Positions 32,403 through 39,769 of a DNA stretch of 64,000 bases are shown one piece after another. The notes under the pieces were generated by a model that searched no databases, was not told where the DNA came from, and saw only the letters and a list, made by a program, of their open reading frames with translations. Location of the stretch: contig NZ_JBMPPC010000007.1 in NCBI RefSeq assembly GCF_049340185.1, positions 124,001 to 188,000 of the forward strand, in the 5' to 3' direction. The position numbers and the translations under genes are program-made. Position 1 is the first letter of the stretch, and each line of letters begins with the position of its first letter. This stretch comes from Undibacterium sp049340185. Its GTDB lineage: Bacteria; Pseudomonadota; Gammaproteobacteria; Burkholderiales; Burkholderiaceae_D.

Positions 32403-33263
32403 TTATAGCCAATATACGACGACATACAAACCGAGCCATACAACGTCAACAAAGTGCCAGTACCAAGCGGCACCTTCAAAAGCAAAATGCTGTTCAGGAG
32501 TGAAATGGCCTTTCATGACACGATACAAAACAACGGACAACATAATTGCACCCATGGTGACATGGAAGCCGTGGAAGCCCGTCAGCATGAAAAATGTAGA
32601 ACCATAAATACCTGAAGTCAGCTTCAGGTTCAGTTCGCTGTATGCATGCATATATTCATACGCCTGAAAACCCATAAACACTGCGCCTAACAACACCGTA
32701 GCAAACAACCAGAACGCAGTTTTCGCACGATGGCCTTCACGCAGCGCGTGATGAGAGATTGTCAGTGTCACACCAGACGTCAACAGCAATGCCGTATTGA
32801 TGGTAGGGATAGGGAAAGGACCCATGGTTTTGAATGCTTCAATCGTACCTGCCGGGCCTGCATTACCCCATTGTGCTGCGAAATCTGGCCATAAAACCTT
32901 ATGATCAAGATCCGCCAACCAAGGCATAGAGATACTACGCGCATAGAACAAAGCACCGAAGAATGCGCCAAAGAACATCACTTCCGAAAAAATGAACCAG
33001 CTCATACTCCAACGATAAGACACATCAATACGTGCGCTGTATTTACCGCCTTCAGATTCAGCGATTGCATCACCAAACCAGTTGTAGAGAACAACCAAAG
33101 TCAGAAAAATACCTGCAAAATTGAGGTAAGCACCCCAAGTAATACCGTTGACCCATGCTGATGCACCGATCATAGTCAACAATAAACTCGCCCCACCCAG
33201 AACTGGCCATTGCGATGGTCCAGGCACAAAGTAGTACGGTGCGTTAGCGTTTTGAGAACTCAT
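32403..33263 (-). CDS. coxC: Cytochrome c oxidase subunit III
   Basis: A 286-residue seven-helix protein. I start at MSSQNANAPYYFVPGPSQWP, with GGGAGA about nine bases upstream. Recognisable subunit III regions are FIFSEVMFFGAFFGALFYAR (the SEVMFF helix), GVTLTISHHALREG, and the C-terminal GFHGFHVTMGAIML and WYWHFVDVVWL. It stabilises the catalytic core of the haem-copper oxidase. The gene is 61 bp after DUF2970 and precedes the bidirectional terminator, so it ends the structural operon. Confidence 0.97.
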   Translation of the reverse strand: MSSQNANAPYYFVPGPSQWPVLGGASLLLTMIGASAWVNGITWGAYLNFAGIFLTLVVLYNWFGDAIAESEGGKYSARIDVSYRWSMSWFIFSEVMFFGAFFGALFYARSISMPWLADLDHKVLWPDFAAQWGNAGPAGTIEAFKTMGPFPIPTINTALLLTSGVTLTISHHALREGHRAKTAFWLFATVLLGAVFMGFQAYEYMHAYSELNLKLTSGIYGSTFFMLTGFHGFHVTMGAIMLSVVLYRVMKGHFTPEQHFAFEGAAWYWHFVDVVWLGLYVVVYWL

Positions 33264-33324
33264 TTCCATCTCCCGATACAATTTTTAAACTTGAAGTATT
33301 ACTTTATTTATTGCTTATTTTGAC

Positions 33325-33540
33325 TTACTTTGCCACTACAGCTTTTACTATGAACACCAATATCGTAATAAAAATCAATGCACCGAGAATACCGGCGATG
33401 ATGACGTGAATTGGGTTTAATTGCGCCGCATCCTGCTCATAATCATTTTTTTTTCGGATCCCTAAAAATGACCAGAATACGGCTTTCATCGTGGCAAAAA
33501 AAGAAATCTTACGCTTACTAGCCTGCTTCAGCTCATCCAT
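33325..33540 (-). CDS. DUF2970 small membrane protein
   Basis: A 71-residue protein, begun at the ATG giving MDELKQASKRKIS, one base after the ctaG stop. A basic amphipathic N-terminus (FFATMKAVFWSFLGIRKKNDYEQD) precedes one C-terminal membrane helix (about 43-68). This matches DUF2970, a small protein between ctaG and coxC in betaproteobacterial oxidase operons. Exact function unknown. Confidence 0.85.
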   Translation of the reverse strand: MDELKQASKRKISFFATMKAVFWSFLGIRKKNDYEQDAAQLNPIHVIIAGILGALIFITILVFIVKAVVAK

Positions 33541-33541
33541 G

Positions 33542-34120
33542 TCATACGCCTTTATCAGCCAGTTTAGGTTTTCCACCTACCTCGAAAAACGTGTAAGACA
33601 AAGTAATGGTCTTCACATCTTTTGGCAGCGCCGGATCAATATAAAACACGACGGGCATCTGTCTGGCTTCATTCGCTTCTAAGGTCTGTTGCTTAAAACA
33701 GAAGCATTCCATTTTCTTGAAGAATGCCGAGGCTTGTTGTGGCGCATAACTAGGGATAGCCTGAGCATCCATTTTATATGACTGCTTGTTCACCACCTCA
33801 TACATTACTTGTGCCATTTCACCAGGATGCACTTTCATGCTTGATACCGTAGGACGAAAGCGCCATGGCCCCTGTGTATTGGCATCAAACTCAATGGTGA
33901 CTTCCCGCGAGCGGTCAATTTGAGAGTTCGTAATTTCTTTCACCGAAATATCTTTCGGCGTCAAAATATTCACTCCCGTCAACTCACAGATCTGCTTGTA
34001 AATAGGTACCAAGGCATATCCAAAGCCAAACATCAGCACAGCGATCACCAGCAACTTGCTCAACATAGTAGCGTTGAGTTTATTTTTACCTGATTTCGCT
34101 TGATCTAATTCATCCGACAT
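33542..34120 (-). CDS. ctaG: Cytochrome c oxidase assembly protein CtaG (Cox11)
   Basis: A 192-residue protein that delivers copper to CuB in subunit I. I start at MSDELDQAKSG; the frame runs 20 codons further up over the preceding small gene. One N-terminal helix (about 20-38, LLVIAVLMFGFGYALVPIY) is followed by a periplasmic immunoglobulin-like domain with the copper-binding pair in MECFCFKQQ. Other landmarks are GPWRFRPTVSSMKVHPGE and DPALPKDVKTITLSYTFF. Confidence 0.96.
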   Translation of the reverse strand: MSDELDQAKSGKNKLNATMLSKLLVIAVLMFGFGYALVPIYKQICELTGVNILTPKDISVKEITNSQIDRSREVTIEFDANTQGPWRFRPTVSSMKVHPGEMAQVMYEVVNKQSYKMDAQAIPSYAPQQASAFFKKMECFCFKQQTLEANEARQMPVVFYIDPALPKDVKTITLSYTFFEVGGKPKLADKGV

Positions 34121-34130
34121 ACCCTGAGCC

Positions 34131-34235
34131 TCAGCGCAAGGTTTGTTTGACGAATACACCAATAAAAAACACCAAGGCAACCGAAAACAAAATTAAAGCC
34201 GTTCTGAGATTGTTTGGTTTTTTGCCGTTACTCAT
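34131..34235 (-). CDS. Cytochrome oxidase small assembly protein
   Basis: A 34-residue protein between coxA and ctaG. It reads MSNGKKPNNLR, then a single membrane helix ALILFSVALVFFIGVFV, then KQTLR and stop. The ATG is at 34233-34235 and the TGA at 34131-34133. Small proteins of this layout (basic N-terminus, one helix) are annotated at the same place in many betaproteobacterial oxidase operons. It is 38 bp after coxA and 10 bp before ctaG. Confidence 0.8.
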   Translation of the reverse strand: MSNGKKPNNLRTALILFSVALVFFIGVFVKQTLR

Positions 34236-34273
34236 TTTTACTTAGGGCGCTGCTAGCAGCGCCCTACCTTAAT

Positions 34274-35872
34274 TTATTTAACGACGGGTGGCTCTTCGAA
34301 TGTATGGAATGGTGCAGGACTAGGTACTGTCCATTCCAATCCCTCTGCGCCATCCCAAGGCTTCGCTGCTGCTGGTTGCCCGCCTTTGATCGACGGGATA
34401 ACCACAGCCAGCAAGAAATAAACTTGCATCAGACCAAACCAGAAAGCGCCAATAGTTGCTACCTGGTTGAAATCCGTAAACTGTGCAGGATAATCCGCAT
34501 AGCGGCGTGGCATACCGGCCAAGCCCAAGAAATGCATAGGGAAGAAAGTCACGTTGAACGCAATCAATGAACCCCAGAAGTGAATCTTGCCACGTGTTTC
34601 GTTGTACATGAAACCAGTCCATTTCGGACCCCAGTAGTAGAAACCGGCGAACAGAGCAAACAGGGAACCCGCCACCAATACATAGTGGAAGTGGGCAACC
34701 ACGTAATAAGTGTCTTGCAACTGAATATCAATCGGTGTCACCGCCAGGATCAGACCAGTGAAACCACCCATGGTAAACACGAAGATAAAGCCGACTGCAA
34801 ACAACATAGGCGTCTCAAAAGTCATCGAGCCTTTCCACATCGTCGCAACCCAGTTAAACACTTTCACGCCGGTTGGTACCGAGATCAGCATAGTGGCATA
34901 CATGAAGAACAACTGTGCCGTCACTGGCATACCAGTTGTGAACATGTGATGTGCCCAGACGATGAAGGACAAGATCGCGATGGATGCTGTTGCATACACC
35001 ATCGATGCATAACCAAACAAAGGCTTACGGGCAAATGCAGGAACAATCTGGGAGACGATACCGAAGGCTGGCAAAATCATGATGTACACCTCTGGATGTC
35101 CGAAGAACCAGAAAATGTGTTGGTACATCACAGGGTCACCGCCGCCTGCCGCATTGAAGAAGGAAGTACCAAAATGACGGTCAGTCAGCGTCATCGTGAT
35201 CGCCCCAGCCAACACCGGCATCACAGCGATCAACAGGTAAGCAGTGATCAACCAGGTCCAGCAAAACATCGGCATCTTCATCAAAGTCATGCCAGGAGCG
35301 CGCATGTTCAGGATGGTCGTGATGATATTGATGGAGCCCATGATGGAAGACGCACCCATGATATGTACAGCGAAAATCGCCATATCCATACCAGGACCCA
35401 TCTGAGTCGACAGTGGTGCATACAGAGTCCAACCAGCAGCAGTTGCACCGCCAGGTACCCAGAAAGAACCCATCAGCAACAAGGCTGCCGGAGGCATCAA
35501 CCAGAACGAGAAGTTATTCATGCGGGCAAATGCCATATCGGATGCACCGATTTGCAAAGGAATCATCCAGTTAGCAAAACCAACGAATGCCGGCATGATC
35601 GCACCGAACACCATGATCAGACCATGCATGGTCGTCAGCTGGTTGAAAAATTCCGGTTGCATCAATTGCAAACCAGGCTGAAACAATTCACTACGGATCA
35701 TCAAGGCCAACACGCCGCCAGATAACAACATCGTGAAAGCAAACCACAAATAAAGATTACCGATATCTTTGTGGTTGGTGGCGAATAAATAACGGCGCCA
35801 GCCATGAGGATGATCATGTGCATGATCGTCATGCGCGTGGTCGTGAGCATGCGCGACTGTAGTAGAGCTCAT
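34274..35872 (-). CDS. coxA: Cytochrome c oxidase subunit I
   Basis: A 532-residue catalytic subunit with 12 helices holding heme a, heme a3 and CuB. I start at MSSTTVAHAHDHA, with AGGAGAA upstream. Catalytic landmarks are present: FGHPEVYIMILPAFG (CuB His cross-linked to Tyr), WAHHMFTTGM, VPTGVKVFNW (K-channel Lys), and HFHYVLVAGSLFALFAG. D-channel residues occur in FANWMIPLQIGASDMAFARMNN. The N-terminal 25 residues contain nine histidines among Asp and Ala (HAHDHAHDDHAHDHPHGW), a possible metal-binding tail. Confidence 0.98.
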   Translation of the reverse strand: MSSTTVAHAHDHAHDDHAHDHPHGWRRYLFATNHKDIGNLYLWFAFTMLLSGGVLALMIRSELFQPGLQLMQPEFFNQLTTMHGLIMVFGAIMPAFVGFANWMIPLQIGASDMAFARMNNFSFWLMPPAALLLMGSFWVPGGATAAGWTLYAPLSTQMGPGMDMAIFAVHIMGASSIMGSINIITTILNMRAPGMTLMKMPMFCWTWLITAYLLIAVMPVLAGAITMTLTDRHFGTSFFNAAGGGDPVMYQHIFWFFGHPEVYIMILPAFGIVSQIVPAFARKPLFGYASMVYATASIAILSFIVWAHHMFTTGMPVTAQLFFMYATMLISVPTGVKVFNWVATMWKGSMTFETPMLFAVGFIFVFTMGGFTGLILAVTPIDIQLQDTYYVVAHFHYVLVAGSLFALFAGFYYWGPKWTGFMYNETRGKIHFWGSLIAFNVTFFPMHFLGLAGMPRRYADYPAQFTDFNQVATIGAFWFGLMQVYFLLAVVIPSIKGGQPAAAKPWDGAEGLEWTVPSPAPFHTFEEPPVVK

Positions 35873-35896
35873 CAAATTCTCCTGTTCTTCCTGCAA

Positions 35897-37069
35897 TTAC
35901 TTACGCGCAGCAAGCACTTCTGCTGGCTGAACAATGTTTTCGGCGGCTTTATTGGTCCAGCTATTACGAGTGTAAGTAATAACGGCAGCAATTTCTGTAT
36001 CCGATAAAGTTGCTTTCCATGCTGGCATACCATTTTTACCGTTCAACAAAATCGCTTCCTGACCAGCTTTAGGACCATTCACAACAGCTGAGCCGTCCAG
36101 CGCAGGGAACGCACCCGGAACACCTTTACCCGTTGCCTGATGGCAAGCTACGCAATTTGCTGCGTATACTTTTTCACCGCGCTGTTTCAGCTCATCGACT
36201 GTCCATACTTTATTCGGATCATCCGCTTTGGCTGCCATCTCTTTTTTCTTGCCATCGACCCAGACTTTGTAATCTGCTTCGGAAACAACTTTTACAACGA
36301 TAGGCATGAATGCATGCTCTTTACCGCACAACTCGACGCACTGACCACGGTAAGTACCAACTTTTTCAGCCTTGAACCATGTATCACGAACGAAACCAGG
36401 GATAGCATCTTGCTTCACGCCAAAAGCAGGGATCGTCCATGAGTGGATAACGTCGTTTGCCGTTGTAATGATGCGGACTTTCTTATTGACTGGCACGACC
36501 ACTTCGTTATCGACTTCGAGCAAGTAGTTATCGCCACGCGCTTCAGTAGGCGCTACACCAGGCGCACCGACTTGAGACCTTGGCGTGGAAAGTGTGGAAA
36601 GGAAGGAAATGCCTTCCCCCTCACCTTTGAGGTAATCGTAACCCCACTTCCACTGCATGCCCGTCGCCTTGATCGTCAGATCCGCATTGGAGGTATCCTT
36701 CATCGCGACGACTGTTTTAGTCGCAGGCAAGGCCATTGCAATAACAATAATGAAAGGAACGATTGTCCACGCAATTTCAACTGCGGTACTTTCATGAAAA
36801 GTCGCTGCCTTGTGTCCTACCGATTTACGATGTTTCAAAATCGAATAAAACATCACGCCAAACACAGCAATAAAGATAGCCAGGCAGATGCCTAGCATTA
36901 AATTGTGTATGGAGTAAATTTGTGACGCAATTTGTGTCACCGGTGGTTGCAAATTCAATTGCATTACAGCTGGACCGCCTTGACTGTCTACCACTGCCCA
37001 AGATGGCAAGCTTGCCGCCAGGAGCGAGGCACCAAGCATTAACGACGGTAATCGCTTCGCATGTTTCAT
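35897..37069 (-). CDS. coxB: Cytochrome c oxidase subunit II with fused cytochrome c (caa3 type)
   Basis: A 390-residue protein. After a signal peptide (SWA region near residue 25) come two membrane helices (about 52-78 and 95-113) and a periplasmic CuA cupredoxin domain. Its ligands are visible in VIHSWTIP and GQCVELCGKEHAFM. The C-terminal 110 residues form a cytochrome c domain with CVACH and an axial Met in NGMPAW. This fusion makes the enzyme caa3-type, able to take electrons through its own c-heme. First gene of the structural operon; its promoter should lie in the 240 bp upstream. Confidence 0.97.
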   Translation of the reverse strand: MKHAKRLPSLMLGASLLAASLPSWAVVDSQGGPAVMQLNLQPPVTQIASQIYSIHNLMLGICLAIFIAVFGVMFYSILKHRKSVGHKAATFHESTAVEIAWTIVPFIIVIAMALPATKTVVAMKDTSNADLTIKATGMQWKWGYDYLKGEGEGISFLSTLSTPRSQVGAPGVAPTEARGDNYLLEVDNEVVVPVNKKVRIITTANDVIHSWTIPAFGVKQDAIPGFVRDTWFKAEKVGTYRGQCVELCGKEHAFMPIVVKVVSEADYKVWVDGKKKEMAAKADDPNKVWTVDELKQRGEKVYAANCVACHQATGKGVPGAFPALDGSAVVNGPKAGQEAILLNGKNGMPAWKATLSDTEIAAVITYTRNSWTNKAAENIVQPAEVLAARK

Positions 37070-37310
37070 GATTTCCCCAAAAAACCCATTAGAATTCTTT
37101 TAACAGAAGCGTCCGTTTTGCTACAGCCCAGACAAAATATAGTGCCAATGCACAAGGACAACTTCCACAACTGCAAGAGTATAAGGCGTAAAGCGGCCCC
37201 ATATCAAGCAGAAAGCGGGTCATATCACTATGATCTGGCGCATATCAGGCTCAGATTACGACACCTAAAATCAGTGATGAGAAAAAAATCTGACCGAAGT
37301 TTGAGCTGAA
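37070..37310. promoter_or_regulatory. Intergenic region, presumed cox operon promoter
   Basis: These 241 bp lie upstream of coxB on its coding strand and downstream of the minus-strand methyltransferase gene end. They must contain the promoter of the coxB-coxA-ctaG-coxC operon. I could not identify a convincing -35/-10 pair or regulator site. Confidence 0.4.
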
Positions 37311-38225
37311 TTAAATTCCCTTTTTGGGAAAATCAAGCCGGATAATTGATTCACCTGATGCGAGTTTTTTGGGAATGGGCCGAAACGCATGCCCATAGAC
37401 CACTTCCAGAGTCAAAGGAATTCGCCCGTCTGCACCGCGTGTGCGCGACAGTGCATTACTTAAACGCTGATGAGCAGCTCGCCCCAATAAGCCCTGACGA
37501 CGTGTCAAGAGAGGATTGCCACCCAGTGACTTCACATCGGCAAACAATTGCTCCACGCTTTGATAGGTCAGGGTAATTTTTTCCATATCCATTACGGGAG
37601 TAGAAAATCCTGCATTGACCAGCATGTCGCCAAAGTCATGCATATCGACAAAAGGCAAGGTATGAGGTAAGTCATCGATCTCAGAGAAAGCCCGGCGCAA
37701 CTCCACTAAAGTATCTGGCCCAAAACAAGAAAACATCAGCAAACCCTCAGTACGCAAGACTCTGCGCCACTCAGCAAAGACCAGATCTGGCTGAGGATGC
37801 CAGTGCAAGGCAAGATTTGACCAGACCATATCGATAGAATTTGAAGCGATTGGCAGTCGTGCAAAATCCGCACATAACAGACTATCCGTATGACTTGCAC
37901 GCAAACCGGCTGGCAGCCACTTACCCAAAAGACGTCCCACTGAACTCTGTGCCGAGTCTCGCTTCTGCTGAGCCGAGCGCAGCATCTGCTGCGAAGCATC
38001 CACACCAAGCAATTGCGCTTGGGGATATAAGCTCTGCATGTGAACCAAATCTGCCGCCTCGCCACAACCAGCATCCAGCAAGCGGCCGGGCTGAATTTTG
38101 ACTAATTCCAGCTTTTCACGCATACGGACGGCGACCTCACGCCTTAAAAAATCAGATCCTTCCGTTTTTTCAGGATGTGAAAATAGGTGCCGTACACGTG
38201 ACAAATCAATTGGAGCGCTCAACAT
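37311..38225 (-). CDS. SAM-dependent methyltransferase, BioC-like
   Basis: A 304-residue class I methyltransferase: motif I LLDAGCGEAADLVH, LLGVDASQQML, the acidic DMVWSNLALHWHPQPD strand and LMFSCFGPDTLVELRRAF. This layout resembles BioC (malonyl-ACP O-methyltransferase, the first step of pimelate formation for biotin), including the long helical N-terminus. No bio genes are adjacent, so the assignment is tentative. It is divergent from comF, 72 bp apart. Confidence 0.8.
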   Translation of the reverse strand: MLSAPIDLSRVRHLFSHPEKTEGSDFLRREVAVRMREKLELVKIQPGRLLDAGCGEAADLVHMQSLYPQAQLLGVDASQQMLRSAQQKRDSAQSSVGRLLGKWLPAGLRASHTDSLLCADFARLPIASNSIDMVWSNLALHWHPQPDLVFAEWRRVLRTEGLLMFSCFGPDTLVELRRAFSEIDDLPHTLPFVDMHDFGDMLVNAGFSTPVMDMEKITLTYQSVEQLFADVKSLGGNPLLTRRQGLLGRAAHQRLSNALSRTRGADGRIPLTLEVVYGHAFRPIPKKLASGESIIRLDFPKKGI

Positions 38226-38297
38226 GGCTTGGGAGGTTTAGAGAATGCGATAATGTCCTGAGTTTACACGCTTGTCATCCATATCGCCGACCCTTGT

Positions 38298-39062
38298 ATG
38301 CATTCCTCACGATTTAACCGACTTACTGCGCATCTGATGAAGACGGCAAGGCTACTGCCGTCTGCCTGCGTTTTATGTGGCAAGGACAATGAAAACACGC
38401 TGTGTCAGGCTTGTCGCATGCAGTATTTTCAGGCACCGCAGATACGCTGCACGACGTGCGGGTTACCGATATTGAACCATATTCACGCCACAGCGCTCAT
38501 CACAAAAACACCACCGCGATGCGGTGAATGTATTGCAAATCCTCCCAGCTTCGACCGAACGATCGTGGCATGCAACTATGTAGCACCGGCAGATCAGTTA
38601 GTACTAGCCTTAAAATTTGCCCATCAACTAATGCTAGCACCGCTGCTATCCAATTTATTAAGAGACGCCATCTTAAACAGCCTGGATCATCCATTGCCCG
38701 ATGTATTGACGACAGTTCCGCTTGGACAAAAAAGATTACAGGAACGTGGGTTTAATCAGGCAGTTGAGGTAGGGCGACCGCTTTCCAAGCAGTTAGGCAT
38801 TAAGTTTCAGGCGAATCTAATGGAGCGAACCAGAGAAACGCGACAGCAAAGCAGCCTGCATCCAGATGAAAGGCAAAAAAATATGCGACAGGCATTTATC
38901 CCAAATGCCCAGTTCATTGAGCAAATTAAAGGTCGCCATATCGGAATCGTCGACGACGTCATCACAACAGGCACCACCTTGAACGAGATGGCCATGACAC
39001 TTAAACGTTTTGGCGCCATCCGCGTCAGCAACTATGTATTTGCCAGAACTATCCCTCACTAA
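38298..39062 (+). CDS. comF: ComF-family phosphoribosyltransferase-like protein
   Basis: A 254-residue protein with an N-terminal double zinc finger (CVLCG...CQAC and CTTCG...CGEC) and a C-terminal PRTase fold with the PRPP-binding motif GIVDDVITTGTTL. ComF/GntX proteins take part in DNA uptake or related DNA handling in competent bacteria. Two ATGs, at 38298 and 38337, are possible starts; neither has a clear ribosome-binding site. trmL follows 62 bp later on the same strand. Confidence 0.93.
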   Translation: MHSSRFNRLTAHLMKTARLLPSACVLCGKDNENTLCQACRMQYFQAPQIRCTTCGLPILNHIHATALITKTPPRCGECIANPPSFDRTIVACNYVAPADQLVLALKFAHQLMLAPLLSNLLRDAILNSLDHPLPDVLTTVPLGQKRLQERGFNQAVEVGRPLSKQLGIKFQANLMERTRETRQQSSLHPDERQKNMRQAFIPNAQFIEQIKGRHIGIVDDVITTGTTLNEMAMTLKRFGAIRVSNYVFARTIPH

Positions 39063-39124
39063 TATCATTGCACTATCACGTAGCATCATGTACCACATCA
39101 GCTAAACAACTAAAGGAAATCACC

Positions 39125-39595
39125 TTGTTTCATGTCGTCTTAGTAGAGCCCGAAATCCCGCCAAATACAGGGAACATCATCCGCCTCTGTGCCAACACAG
39201 GTGTACAACTGCATCTGATTGAACCGCTTGGCTTCCCCCTGGACGATAGCAAAATGAAGCGCGCAGGTCTGGATTACCATGAATACGCCAATATGAGGGT
39301 GCACAAGAACTGGGAAGCTTTTTTGGAACTGGAACAGCCAGATGCTAGCCGTATGTTTGCGCTCACCACACATGGCTCGTCACGATTTTCGGCAGCCAGC
39401 TTTATGCCGGGTGATTACTTTGTATTCGGTGCTGAAACACGCGGCTTACATCCAGACCTAAGAAACTCATTCCACGAATCCCAACGCATACGTTTACCGA
39501 TGCGACCAGATAACCGCAGTCTTAATCTATCAAATACAGTGGCAATCGTAGTATATGAAGCATGGCGTCAAAACGATTTTGCAGGCGGCGCTTGA
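39125..39595 (+). CDS. trmL: tRNA (cytidine34-2-prime-O)-methyltransferase
   Basis: A 156-residue SPOUT methyltransferase that modifies the wobble base of certain leucine tRNAs. I place the start at the TTG at 39125, reading (M)FHVVLVEPEIPPNTGN, since AAGGAA lies seven bases upstream and this is the family's N-terminus; the ATG at 39068 would add 19 unlike residues. The trefoil knot is intact: FGAETRGLHPDL, RLPMRPDNRSLN, LSNTVAIVVYEAWRQ. Confidence 0.95.
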   Translation: MFHVVLVEPEIPPNTGNIIRLCANTGVQLHLIEPLGFPLDDSKMKRAGLDYHEYANMRVHKNWEAFLELEQPDASRMFALTTHGSSRFSAASFMPGDYFVFGAETRGLHPDLRNSFHESQRIRLPMRPDNRSLNLSNTVAIVVYEAWRQNDFAGGA

Positions 39596-39769
39596 TTCAA
39601 ACCAAAATTGCCAGACACCGATTGAAAACAACTAAATTCGATTCTTTAAGGAAAATTTCTCCCACAGACAATACAAAGAGTTAATATTTAGTCAAAGTTA
39701 CCAAGCCAAGCTAAACCAAGCGTATGCAATCGCCTTCAATGTTCGACCTGATGGAATGGGGCTGATGAA

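Noticed and set aside
34580..35725. 381-residue plus-strand frame antisense to coxA
   Set aside because: His/Arg/Gln-rich, low-complexity translation typical of the shadow of a highly conserved gene; coxA accounts for the whole stretch.
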